DNA from: Desulforhabdus amnigena
Lineage (GTDB): Bacteria > Desulfobacterota > Syntrophobacteria > Syntrophobacterales > Syntrophobacteraceae
DNA length: 64,000 nucleotides
Direction of reading: 5' to 3'
Assembly (NCBI RefSeq): GCF_027925305.1
Contig: NZ_BSDR01000001.1
Coordinates: 895,001 to 959,000, forward strand
Every line of letters starts with the position of its first letter. Within the stretch, counting starts at the first letter, position 1. The translations under genes were made by a program, and so were the position numbers. The notes under the pieces are model-generated. The model was given only the letters and a program-made list of their open reading frames with translations, was not told the origin of the DNA and ran no database searches. Positions 1 through 7,604 of this stretch are shown here, one piece after another.

Positions 1-498
1 GAAAAGCCGGATACAGCTCTGAGAAAAGTCGTTATGGAAATGGAATACGGCGAATACATCAAATCCATCGCAGAGAACGAAGAAGACGTCATAAGCCGTA
101 TGGAAAATATCAAGCAAATGATCTACGATGCGTCGCAAAAAGATTCCATTGCAAGCTACCTGGAAGATGCCGCACTCATCAGGGATGATCAGGATACCGC
201 AGACAAGAAGAATGGAATCAGGCTCTCCACGATTCATGCTGCCAAAGGGCTGGAATTCAAGGTGGTTTTCGTCGTCGCACTCGAAGAGGGCATTCTGCCG
301 CATGGTCGATCGTTTGATGCCCGGGATGAAAAAAAGCATGATGAAGGTATCGAGGAAGAACGGCGTCTCATGTATGTGGCCATGACCAGGGCCTCGGACT
401 ATCTCCATCTTACCTCTTCCAGAACGCGAAGGGGGGAAGCAACGATAGAAAGCCGTTTTCTCGATGAAATTCCGGAAGATCTTCAGGACAGACAGTAA
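1..498 (+). CDS. UvrD/PcrA-type ATP-dependent DNA helicase, C-terminal fragment
   Basis: Superfamily 1 3'-5' DNA helicase of the UvrD/Rep/PcrA type, which unwinds DNA in repair and replication restart. The reading frame is open to the first base of the window, so the N-terminal part (Walker A, domains 1A and 1B) lies upstream; about 165 codons are visible. Seen directly: motif V region STIHAAKGLEFKVVFV and motif VI EEERRLMYVAMTRA, which complete the ATPase site in domain 2A. The protein ends 20-25 residues after the motif VI strand, so the long Tudor-like tail of PcrA is absent. UvrD, Rep and PcrA cannot be separated from this fragment. The next gene starts 44 bases downstream on the same strand. 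Confidence 0.9.
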   Translation, partial: EKPDTALRKVVMEMEYGEYIKSIAENEEDVISRMENIKQMIYDASQKDSIASYLEDAALIRDDQDTADKKNGIRLSTIHAAKGLEFKVVFVVALEEGILPHGRSFDARDEKKHDEGIEEERRLMYVAMTRASDYLHLTSSRTRRGEATIESRFLDEIPEDLQDRQ

Positions 499-542
499 AT
501 TTTTGAGCTTATTTTGAATTCCAGGCTTACAAAAAAACGAAT

Positions 543-1589
543 GTGGTGAGCCTGGAAGGGAAGAATAAGGTCAAGGATAGGTTTTTTGAGTTTTTAAGGG
601 AGTCTCGTGTGCCGCTTCTTGTTTCCACTTCTTACCAGCCCCCTTTTGTTCTTCAAAATGGTCATTTTCAGACAATCTTTCCCAGCCTTTTCCGCAGGGT
701 GCGAGACGTTTCCTATCATCGCATCAGGATCTCAACTCCAGATGATGATTTCATCGACCTGGATCGCGCTTCCGTTGGGGGCGACAAACTTGGAGTGATC
801 GCTCATGGGTTGGAGGGAAGTTCCTGCCGCAGCTATGTTTTGGGAATGGTGCAGGCTTTGAATGCCCAAGGATGGGATGCTGTAGCATGGAATTTCAGAG
901 GATGCAGTGGAGAGCCCAATCGCCAGATCAGATTTTATCACAGTGGGGATACGGATGACCTCAATACCGTGCTCAAGGAAATTCTGAACAGGTTCGACTA
1001 CCGCCACATCGCCTTGATTGGATTCAGTATGGGCGGGAATGTGATTCTGAAATTTCTGGGAGAATATTCGGCACGCATGCACCCCTCCATCAAGGCGGGT
1101 ATCGCATTCTCCGTTCCTTGCGATTTGGCATCCGCTGCTCACAAGTTGAAGCAACCTTCAAATCTCATTTACATGAAGCGGTTTCTCCTGAATCTACACG
1201 AAAAAATACGTATAAAAATGAAACAGTTTCCTGGTCGAATCGATGATAAGGGCTACCACCTCATTCACAGTTTTAAAGAGTTCGATGAGCGTTATACGGC
1301 ACCTCTCCATGGATTTGAAAGCGCGGAGGATTATTGGGAGAAGTCCAGCAGCAAGGGGTTTTTGCATCGCATTTCAATCCCTGTTCTGATGGTGAACGCT
1401 CTGGATGATCCATTTCTCTCCTCTTCGTGTTATCCTTATGAAGAAGCTTTGAATAATCCCTGTTTTTTCCTGGAAGCCCCCAGGTTTGGTGGGCACGTGG
1501 GATTTATGGGATATGGGAATGGCGGGAATCGATACTGGTCGGAAACACGCACCGTACAATTCTTGAAGAACCAATGCAATTGGAAATAA
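543..1589 (+). CDS. YheT-family alpha/beta hydrolase
   Basis: Predicted cytoplasmic alpha/beta-hydrolase of the YheT (UPF0017/COG0429) family; members are putative esterases whose substrate is unknown. Seen: the family hallmark NGHFQTI near residues 39-45, the oxyanion-region HGLEGSS (88-94), nucleophile elbow GFSMGGN with Ser162, a likely acid in ALDDPF and the catalytic His in GGHVGF near the C-terminus. The length of 348 residues is slightly longer than the usual 320-340. The start is a GTG at 543; a second GTG follows directly, and no strong ribosome-binding site separates them, so the exact N-terminus is uncertain. It sits 44 bases behind the helicase and could be co-transcribed, but nothing links the functions. 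Confidence 0.88.
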   Translation: MVSLEGKNKVKDRFFEFLRESRVPLLVSTSYQPPFVLQNGHFQTIFPSLFRRVRDVSYHRIRISTPDDDFIDLDRASVGGDKLGVIAHGLEGSSCRSYVLGMVQALNAQGWDAVAWNFRGCSGEPNRQIRFYHSGDTDDLNTVLKEILNRFDYRHIALIGFSMGGNVILKFLGEYSARMHPSIKAGIAFSVPCDLASAAHKLKQPSNLIYMKRFLLNLHEKIRIKMKQFPGRIDDKGYHLIHSFKEFDERYTAPLHGFESAEDYWEKSSSKGFLHRISIPVLMVNALDDPFLSSSCYPYEEALNNPCFFLEAPRFGGHVGFMGYGNGGNRYWSETRTVQFLKNQCNWK

Positions 1590-1690
1590 AACTCCAAATG
1601 ATTGGCGGGCCAGGTTGAAAGTCGCACTAATCACGCCTTCAAATGATATATATGGCGCATACATGTCGTTATTGTGGCGTTATTTTATCT

Positions 1691-1706
1691 ATTATGGCGC
1701 GATAAT
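1691..1706 (+). promoter_or_regulatory. Imperfect inverted repeat, candidate activator-binding site
   Basis: Sixteen bases in which 7 of 8 position pairs are complementary (arms ATTAT and ATAAT around a GGCGCG core). It lies about 80 bases upstream of the -24 element of the sigma-54 promoter at 1785, the distance range where bacterial enhancer-binding proteins bind. Which activator would bind is unknown; the assignment is inference from position and symmetry. Confidence 0.3.
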
Positions 1707-1784
1707 GGCGATGAAATTTAAAGGGGGGGCTGGGGTTGAGCAAATAATATTTGTAATATTAATATCTTAAAATTTATTTCGAGG

Positions 1785-1801
1785 TTGGCATTCATGTTGC
1801 A
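1785..1801 (+). promoter_or_regulatory. Sigma-54 (-24/-12) promoter
   Basis: The sequence TTGGCA-N6-TTGCA fits the sigma-54 consensus: GG at 1787-1788 and GC at 1799-1800 are exactly 10 bases apart. The predicted start of transcription is about base 1812. No protein gene follows on this strand; the transcript would meet a strong terminator after about 70 bases. Confidence 0.65.
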
Positions 1802-1811
1802 AAACTTCATA

Positions 1812-1880
1812 AACAAATATGAAAGAAAACTCTTTCCTCCTCTTAAAACCAGTCGGTCTGCCCCACCGACTGGTTTTTTT
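1812..1880 (+). ncRNA. Candidate sigma-54-dependent small regulatory RNA, about 70 nt
   Basis: Defined by a promoter match ending at 1801 and a rho-independent terminator ending at 1880. The predicted RNA starts A-rich, then forms a small hairpin (GAAAGA, loop AAAC, TCTTTC; 1821-1836), leaves a single-stranded pyrimidine stretch CTCCTCTT (about 1837-1844) whose UCCUCC core (1835-1840) can pair with Shine-Dalgarno sequences, and ends in the terminator stem. This architecture of promoter, short hairpin, C/U-rich seed and terminator is typical of trans-acting small RNAs. I do not recognise it as a named family. Its existence as a transcript is inference. Confidence 0.5.
1845..1880 (+). terminator. 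Rho-independent terminator
   Basis: Perfect stem AAAACCAGTCGGT / ACCGACTGGTTTT closing a 7-base C-rich loop (CTGCCCC), followed by a T tract on the plus strand. It is 255 bases past the YheT gene stop but only about 45 bases past the sigma-54 promoter, so it suits the small transcript better. On the minus strand only four Ts would follow the stem, so it is a weak candidate for tex. Confidence 0.8.
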
Positions 1881-1890
1881 ATTCAGGAAA

Positions 1891-1908
1891 GGCTTCTTTT
1901 TTGAAGCC
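1891..1908 (-). terminator. Small hairpin, possible weak tex terminator
   Basis: GGCTTC / GAAGCC stem with a 6-base homopolymer loop, followed on the minus strand by TTTCC. It lies 170 bases beyond the tex stop codon, and the T run is short, so termination here is doubtful. Confidence 0.25.
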
Positions 1909-2080
1909 GTAGAATCCCGCCATACCTGCTTTCTCCAATGAACCGGAAACACCGTTGTTTAACCGAAATCACCTTAAGTCTCCTTCCGGTCGATATAGTT
2001 GTTTGTGGTATAGTTCACGTTCCTGCGAATAGCTCTTTTCCCATACGAAGTTCCCCGTCTACATTTTCTTGAAGACAGCC

Positions 2081-4342
2081 TCAAAGGGATTGTTGAATCC
2101 CCCTTTGTTTTTTTTTCTGTGATATCTTTTCGTGGTATTTTTGTGTGGAAGGCTGCGGAACATTCTTCGGAGTCTTACGGTCCGGTTTGTCCTTTGATTT
2201 ATTATCTCCCTGGTTCTTCATGGAAAGAGCGATGCGTTTTCTTTGATGATCCACATCGAGAACGGTGACCATCACCTGCTGGTGTACGCGCACTACCTGG
2301 CCGGGATCTTTTATAAAGTAGTCGCAAAGTTCGCTCACGTGAACCATCCCGTCGCGGTGAACACCAATGTCTACAAATGCTCCGAATGCAGTGACATTCG
2401 TGACGATGCCTGGCAACCTCATGCCGGGCTGCAGGTCATCGATGCTCTCAATTCCTGGTGCAAAGGAAAAGGGTTCAAAGGTTTTCCGAGGATCTCTACC
2501 AGGTTTGGCCAGTTCCTGTAGAATGTCGTTCAAAGTGGGCATCCCCACATCCTTGGTGACATAGCGCGACAGATCGATCTTCTGCCTGAGGCTTTCATCA
2601 CGCATGAGGTCGGAGACGGAGCATTTGAGATCCTTCGCCATGGTTTCAACGATGGGATACGATTCGGGATGGACGGCGCTGGAATCGAGGGGATTCGAGC
2701 CTCCGCGAATGCGCAAAAAACCGGCGGCCTGCTGGTACCCCTTGGGTCCAAGGCGGGGAACTCTCTTGAGTTCTGCGCGAGATTCAAAGGGGCCCTTCTC
2801 GTTCCGGTATGCCAGGATATTTTTCGCCAGCTGAGGTCCAAGTCCTGAAACGTAAGTGAGCAACTGTGCGCTGGCGGTGTTGACCTCAACACCTACACTG
2901 TTCACACAACTCATGACCACATCGTCAAGGCTTTTCTTGAGTTCGCCCTGATCCACATCGTGTTGATACTGCCCCACCCCGATGGACTTGGGATCTATTT
3001 TGACCAGCTCCGCCAGCGGGTCCATGAGACGCCGCCCGATGGAAACGGCTCCACGAACTGTCAGGTCATGATCGGGAAATTCTTCCCGAGCAATGGCGGA
3101 AGCCGAATAAATGGATGCCCCACTCTCATCCACCATGACGATCTGAACGTCTGCAGGAAGCCCCAATTTCCGAACAAAGGATTCCGTTTCCCTTCCCGCC
3201 GTACCGTTTCCAATGGCGATGGCTTCTGTTTTAAACTGGCGCACCATGGCCACGATCCGCTCTACCGCCTTGGCCGCTGCCTGATCTCCCGTATGAGGGT
3301 AAATGGTTTCATTGTGAAGAAGTTTCCCCTGAGGATCCAGGCATACCACCTTACAGCCGGTCCGGAACCCCGGGTCGATGGCCATCACCTTTTTGGATCC
3401 CAAAGGGGCGGCCATGAGCAGGTGCCGCAAGTTGTCCACAAAAATGGCAATGGCATCCCGGTCTGCACGCACTTTGGTCTCCTGTTTGATTTCCGTTTCC
3501 AGGGAAGGAGCCAGCAGTCGGCGATAACTGTCATGGAGGGCCAATCGGACCTGTTGAGAAGCAGGCGAATCCCCCTTTAAAAAAAGAGATTCCAGAATGG
3601 CAAGAGCTTCTTCCTCAGGTGGGAGAATATGGAGGGAAAGAAACCCTTCACGCTCGCCACGACGCATTGCAAGCACGCGATGCGATGGAGCCTGGCCGAC
3701 TGATTCTTCCCAGTCGTAGTAATCACGGTACTGGATGCCTTGGGCTTCTTTTCCCGGAAGAACCTTGGCTCGAAACTGACCTTTCCGGGAAAACAAGTTA
3801 CGCAGATGAGCACGGGTTTCGGTATTTTCGTTGGCCCACTCGGCAATGATGTCGCGGGCCCCTGAAAGAGCATCATCTACCGAGGAAACACCTTTCTCCT
3901 CGTCGAGGTACCGGCGAGCCTCAACGTCCGGATCCAGACCCGGCTCCTGGTCGAAGAGCTTCTGTGCAAGGGGTTCAAGTCCCTTTTCTTTGGCGATGGT
4001 AGCTCGAGTCCGACGCTTGGGGCGGTAGGGTAGATAGAGATCTTCCAAAACGGCAAGGGAATCGGCCTTGAGGACCTTGAGGTTCAGATCGTTCGTCAAC
4101 TTTCCCGTCTCGGCAAGGGATTTCAGGATCGCCTCGCGTCGTTTATCGAGAGCTTCAAGTTGAGCGAGACGATCACGGATAGCCACAATCTGAGTTTCAT
4201 CCAGAGATCCTGTGGCTTCCTTGCGGTATCGCGCGATAAATGGAACCGTTGCTCCATCTTCAAAGAGCTGCAGAGTAGCCTGGATCTGATGGGGGGCGAG
4301 TTGAAGCTCCTTTGAAATAATGGAAATGTACTGCTCGTTCAT
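2081..4342 (-). CDS. tex: Tex-family RNA-binding transcription accessory protein
   Basis: Cytoplasmic nucleic-acid-binding protein related to yeast Spt6, thought to act in transcription and RNA handling. Seen in order: N-terminal Tex region with GATVPFIARYRKEATG; YqgF/RuvC-like domain with AIDPGFRTGCK; paired helix-hairpin-helix motifs (TYVSGLGPQLAKNILAYR and KRVPRLGPKGYQQAAGFLRI); and a C-terminal S1 domain from PGIVTNVTAFGAFVDIG to KRIALSMK, followed by a lysine-rich tail. The length of 753 residues is normal. I chose ATG at 4342 because AAGGAAG lies just upstream; the frame also extends to a TTG at 4357 that would bury this site. Single gene, convergent with the upstream YheT region and divergent from the YcaO gene. 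Confidence 0.96.
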   Translation of the reverse strand: MNEQYISIISKELQLAPHQIQATLQLFEDGATVPFIARYRKEATGSLDETQIVAIRDRLAQLEALDKRREAILKSLAETGKLTNDLNLKVLKADSLAVLEDLYLPYRPKRRTRATIAKEKGLEPLAQKLFDQEPGLDPDVEARRYLDEEKGVSSVDDALSGARDIIAEWANENTETRAHLRNLFSRKGQFRAKVLPGKEAQGIQYRDYYDWEESVGQAPSHRVLAMRRGEREGFLSLHILPPEEEALAILESLFLKGDSPASQQVRLALHDSYRRLLAPSLETEIKQETKVRADRDAIAIFVDNLRHLLMAAPLGSKKVMAIDPGFRTGCKVVCLDPQGKLLHNETIYPHTGDQAAAKAVERIVAMVRQFKTEAIAIGNGTAGRETESFVRKLGLPADVQIVMVDESGASIYSASAIAREEFPDHDLTVRGAVSIGRRLMDPLAELVKIDPKSIGVGQYQHDVDQGELKKSLDDVVMSCVNSVGVEVNTASAQLLTYVSGLGPQLAKNILAYRNEKGPFESRAELKRVPRLGPKGYQQAAGFLRIRGGSNPLDSSAVHPESYPIVETMAKDLKCSVSDLMRDESLRQKIDLSRYVTKDVGMPTLNDILQELAKPGRDPRKTFEPFSFAPGIESIDDLQPGMRLPGIVTNVTAFGAFVDIGVHRDGMVHVSELCDYFIKDPGQVVRVHQQVMVTVLDVDHQRKRIALSMKNQGDNKSKDKPDRKTPKNVPQPSTQKYHEKISQKKKQRGIQQSL

Positions 4343-4611
4343 ATCTTCCTTTCCCAATACAGGACAAAGTTTTTCAGTGCAGGAAATGTTTTATAAGGCA
4401 TAGCTCATTCAAAGTATTCGGGTCTATCATTCCACCTCTATTTTGTAAATGATCCATCATGATAAGGATGCGAAAGTTCTCGACCCGCACAGCAGTTTTG
4501 TCGTACATAAATCCAGCGAAAGCAAAAGACGGCAAACCCTGGAGACCGGCCCAGCAGCAGGATATTTGGGCTGAGGGGACATTCATTTATTGTATAAAAT
4601 GAGGAGTTTTC

Positions 4612-6336
4612 ATGAACAATGAGACTGTACCTGCAAGTACTCAAATGCACTACGAACTGCGGCTGACAACTACGGCCTCCGGTGTGGGATATTTCGCATG
4701 CTGCCCAGCGGAGGAAACAGTTTTCAACGATTACATCGAATACTTGAGGTCCCATCCTTTTGACGAGTTTATGCACAAGCATTTGATGGAATCCCTCTCC
4801 GTCCTGAAAGAGGAAAAAATCCGGGACATGATCAAGAAAGCCGGGAAGGACGATCCGGTTTTCTTGTCTCTTTTGTATGAGGTTTGCCATATCTATGAAA
4901 AATTCACTGTATTACGAAAGCTTTTTGAATCGGAAGATCTGAAAGAGCTGAGTTCGTATACTCCCCTCATCCATATTCGATCGGACCGTTTAGAGGATCA
5001 GGCTCTCCATTTCAAATGGATTCAATTATTTGAGGAAAATATCAACGAGCACAAATCCATCCCCTCTCCCCAATCCATCGGCCTGCCCTTTCCGTTTGCA
5101 GAAAGGGAGCTTCTCTCGGATTCCAGGCATGTTGTTTCCATCAAAACAGTCTCCGATGGCATTCCAAAATCTTCGACTCAGCACTCGGACTCCCTCCCCT
5201 CTTTTGAAGAAACCGCACAAAAAGCTCTGGAAAAACTTCAAAAAACCGGGGTGCTGGGCGGCACGGAAATGCGGCATGCATCTTCCCTGAGCCCTTATGC
5301 CCTATTTCGACAGTGGAACATCAACCATGCAGTGCGCAACGGCCGGCATGATTATACCCTCCGTGGCGTGCAGACAAGCTATGGGCGAGGGCTTTCACTG
5401 CCAATGGCAAGGGCTTCTTATTCCATGGAAATAGTGGAACGGTGTTCAGCCTTTGCCGATTTTGGTCCGGAAGGGGTTCTCGGGTACGTGAAGGGGTATC
5501 CCCTTACCTACGCTTCTTATGAAGAGCTTGCAGGAGGAACGACCGCTGTTCTTGATCCCAATACATTGTGCCTGGAAGTTCCCTATGAAAATAGTCCCCT
5601 GTACTGGCTGGAGGGAGAGTATCGCGATGAAGACGGCCTTCATCCGATCCTCGTTCCGGCTCAGTGTGTCTTTCTTTTCTGTAATCTCGATGAAATCAGT
5701 CTCTTCAGCGGCCTCGGGTCCACCGGTCTGGCTTCGGGCAATACCATGGAACAGGCCAAGGTGAGTGCTCTTTTGGAAGTGCTGGAACGTGATGCTGAAG
5801 GGGTGACGCTCTATGATCCTTCGCGATGCTTCAGGATCGAGGCAAACGATGCGGTGCTGAGTCCTCTCCTGGCTGGATATCGCGCGAAGGGAATCCACAT
5901 TCAATTTCAGAATATGACCTCTGAATTGGGAATACCATGCTACAAGTGTTTCGTCGTGGGGTCCGAGGGGCAAATCATCAAGGGCACCAGTGCACATCCG
6001 GATGGAAGACGCGCTCTCGTTTCCGCTTTGACGGAAACGCCTTATCCTTTCCCGTACGGACCCCCATCCGCTTCAGGCCCCGATGGACTACCCGTAGTGC
6101 GCTTTCAGGATATTCCCAATTATTCCAGAGGCGACTACAGGGAAGATCTGGCCCTCTTGGAAGGGGTTCTGATGGCCAACGGGTATCGCCCTATTTACGT
6201 CGACCTGACGCGTGAGGATCTTGGCCTGCCCGTGGTGAAAGCCATTGTCCCGGGATTAGAGTTTATGGCGGATTTTGATCGCTTCTCGCGCGTCAGCCCT
6301 CGCCTATTTGCTGATTATTTGAATTTGTTCCGTTAA
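4612..6336 (+). CDS. YcaO-domain protein (ATP-dependent backbone-amide activating family)
   Basis: YcaO proteins use ATP to phosphorylate amide carbonyls and make azolines, thioamides or amidines; some act in ribosomal or enzyme maturation. The domain covers roughly residues 220-570. ATP/Mg-binding signatures are visible: S269-x3-E273-x2-E276-R277 in ASYSMEIVER, ALLEVLERDAEG with E389 and E392, and ALVSALTET further on. Residues 1-200 form an extension, partly low in recognisable motifs, that I cannot assign. The C-terminus (YLNLFR) lacks the proline-rich end typical of azoline-forming members. No TfuA, dehydrogenase, precursor peptide or E1-like partner is adjacent, so it is an orphan. GAGGAG lies 6-8 bases before the ATG. 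Function is unknown; the thioamidation or cyclodehydration role is family-level only. Confidence 0.85.
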   Translation: MNNETVPASTQMHYELRLTTTASGVGYFACCPAEETVFNDYIEYLRSHPFDEFMHKHLMESLSVLKEEKIRDMIKKAGKDDPVFLSLLYEVCHIYEKFTVLRKLFESEDLKELSSYTPLIHIRSDRLEDQALHFKWIQLFEENINEHKSIPSPQSIGLPFPFAERELLSDSRHVVSIKTVSDGIPKSSTQHSDSLPSFEETAQKALEKLQKTGVLGGTEMRHASSLSPYALFRQWNINHAVRNGRHDYTLRGVQTSYGRGLSLPMARASYSMEIVERCSAFADFGPEGVLGYVKGYPLTYASYEELAGGTTAVLDPNTLCLEVPYENSPLYWLEGEYRDEDGLHPILVPAQCVFLFCNLDEISLFSGLGSTGLASGNTMEQAKVSALLEVLERDAEGVTLYDPSRCFRIEANDAVLSPLLAGYRAKGIHIQFQNMTSELGIPCYKCFVVGSEGQIIKGTSAHPDGRRALVSALTETPYPFPYGPPSASGPDGLPVVRFQDIPNYSRGDYREDLALLEGVLMANGYRPIYVDLTREDLGLPVVKAIVPGLEFMADFDRFSRVSPRLFADYLNLFR

Positions 6337-6472
6337 GAATTCGAAAGAACTTTTCCTGTTGAGACGGAGGAAATAGAAGGCAGATGGAATTCTATTTTAT
6401 CTTATGATTTCAAATAATTTTTTGTATTGAAAACCAGCGGATGGATTTTTAGTTCGATATCGCTTTTTCTTC

Positions 6473-6500
6473 TTGCCTTTTTCTATTTAGAGTTTATTTT
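6473..6500 (+). promoter_or_regulatory. Possible sigma-70 promoter of the cold-shock gene
   Basis: TTGCCT and TATTTT separated by 16 bases, about 150 bases before the cold-shock start codon. It would give a leader of roughly 140 nt. Only a loose match to consensus. Confidence 0.3.
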
Positions 6501-6538
6501 AAATCCCTAAAGAAAAGGGGTTCGATATGTAGGGTTAT

Positions 6539-6585
6539 ACGAGGAATCGGTCTTTCGCCTTATAGAGCGGTTTCAGGGTAGCTCG
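6539..6585 (+). promoter_or_regulatory. Conserved cold-shock leader element, copy 1
   Basis: The block AATCGGTCT...CGCCTTA...AGAGC...GGTTTCA here matches, with small indels, a block at 21224-21270 upstream of the other cold-shock gene. In both places it lies about 60-110 bases before the start codon, probably within the 5' untranslated RNA. Long structured leaders that change fold with temperature are known for enterobacterial cspA; equivalence is inference. Confidence 0.5.
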
Positions 6586-6647
6586 AAATAACGCGCCAAG
6601 AAGAGAAGTGCAGGTTGTAAAGAACACAGTTGAGAAAGGATTTAGAA

Positions 6648-6848
6648 ATGGCGGAAGGTCGAGTAAAGTGGTTCAATGATCAAAAGGGTTATGGTTTTAT
6701 CGAAGCCGATTCTGGAAAGGATGTCTTTGTTCATCATACTTCCATCCAGGGTCAGGGTTTCAAGTCTTTGAGCGAAGGTCAAAGGGTGGCTTTTGATGAA
6801 GAGCAAGGCGCTAAAGGGCCTCAGGCGGTTAACGTGAGGAAGCTTTAG
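6648..6848 (+). CDS. Cold-shock domain protein (CspA family)
   Basis: Small cytoplasmic single-stranded nucleic-acid-binding protein, an RNA chaperone type. All 66 residues form one cold-shock domain: RNP1 KGYGFIE and RNP2 DVFVHHT are intact, and the C-terminus [10 protein letters not shown] is typical. The start [10 protein letters not shown] is set by AAAGGA upstream and by the paralogue at 21326; an in-frame TTG at 6630 would add six residues and is unlikely. It has its own leader element and terminator, so it is probably monocistronic. The closest relative in the window is the second cold-shock protein, differing mainly in the middle of the domain. Confidence 0.96.
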   Translation: MAEGRVKWFNDQKGYGFIEADSGKDVFVHHTSIQGQGFKSLSEGQRVAFDEEQGAKGPQAVNVRKL

Positions 6849-6885
6849 TCGATATATTCTTTAGAATCTTCAGTATGCAATGTGA

Positions 6886-6916
6886 AGCCGAGGCAGGTCC
6901 TCGGCTTTTCTGTTTT
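6886..6916 (+). terminator. Rho-independent terminator of the cold-shock gene
   Basis: Perfect AGCCGAGG / CCTCGGCT stem with a 5-base loop, followed by a T-rich tract, 38 bases after the stop codon. Confidence 0.85.
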
Positions 6917-7106
6917 CAGGGATACCGAAAATCGGCAGAGCAGGAGTCTTTGCTTTTCAATACTCCATTTTGCCCAAACGCTTTCCACCTCTCCTTGCAA
7001 AGGGCCATCCTCTATTTAAAGCCGATTTTGACGGCTGTTTTCTGGGGCAACGCATTCGTTGCCGGCCGAGTGACGGGTGGCGAGAACAGCTCAATAGAGC
7101 GTCACC

Positions 7107-7427
7107 TCAATAGTGAACCGCCAGCCAGATTGTTTCTTCAGCGGGATCAGTCCATTCAACGCGATGCCTTCTGTGTGAAGGAATATTGATATAGTCGCCG
7201 GCCTCCAGGCTGATCATTGTATCACTGCCTTCAAAACGCAGGCGAGCCCTCCCTTTAATGACAAGGACCCATTCATTTTGCTGTTGATCGTACCAATACC
7301 CTTCGGGTGAGGCATGCCCCAGGGAAATGATCCTCTCGATCTTTACCTCCCTGGTTTGGATCAAGCTTTCAAAACATTCGTTTTCAAGAGATTTAGGAAC
7401 TTCCGACAGGATATTTTTGACTTCCAT
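7107..7427 (-). CDS. Small single-domain cupin protein
   Basis: A 106-residue cupin of the small beta-barrel type. Seen: NEWVLVIKGRARLRFEG (motif 1 region) and GDYINIPSHRRHRVEW (motif 2 region), which together supply the usual metal or ligand pocket. Motif 1 is degenerate: the HxH pair is missing while a Glu (E in NEWV) remains, so metal binding is uncertain. The N-terminus (EVKNILSEVPKSLENECFE) matches stand-alone cupins found beside unrelated genes. The ribosome-binding site is weak. No operon partner; it is convergent with the cold-shock gene. Function unknown. Confidence 0.85.
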   Translation of the reverse strand: MEVKNILSEVPKSLENECFESLIQTREVKIERIISLGHASPEGYWYDQQQNEWVLVIKGRARLRFEGSDTMISLEAGDYINIPSHRRHRVEWTDPAEETIWLAVHY

Positions 7428-7604
7428 TTCAATTTAAATTCCATAGGTAGTGTGGGTAGTATGTGGTTAATATTGCTTTTGGGGGTAATTTTACCGATGT
7501 CCCTTCCCGTAAAAGCGGGGATGAACATCGGCAACGGTAGGAAATGAAAATAAGAGGAAACCGCACAATCTACCACTTCGTAAAAAGCTCGGCAGAATGT
7601 TGAT

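Larger units (their letters stand above)
1590..2080. other. Intergenic region, YheT gene to tex, holding a small-RNA candidate
   Basis: About 490 bases without a convincing protein gene between two convergent genes. It contains an imperfect inverted repeat (1691-1706), a sigma-54 promoter match (1785-1801), a short transcript candidate with a strong terminator (1812-1880) and a second small hairpin (1891-1908). The 5' part is rich in repeated GGCG and TTAT words. A 41-codon frame opens at 1819 but runs straight through the terminator and has no ribosome-binding site, so I do not call it. Confidence 0.6.
6337..6647. other. Intergenic region with cold-shock gene promoter and leader
   Basis: About 310 bases between the YcaO gene and the cold-shock gene. 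The first 130 bases are A+T-rich with no signal I can name; the rest contains a possible promoter (6473-6500) and the leader block shared with the second cold-shock gene (6539-6585). Confidence 0.6.

Noticed and set aside
1819-1941. A 41-codon frame from ATG 1819 that could be a tiny protein of the sigma-54 transcript.
   Set aside because: It has no ribosome-binding site and runs through the perfect terminator; a non-coding RNA explains the region better.
4520-4590. A GGCAAACC word and GAGA-type hairpin before the YcaO gene, reminiscent of a GEMM (cyclic di-GMP) riboswitch.
   Set aside because: The essential GGGACGCAAAGC-type second half and the P1/P2 layout are missing, so only eight bases match.
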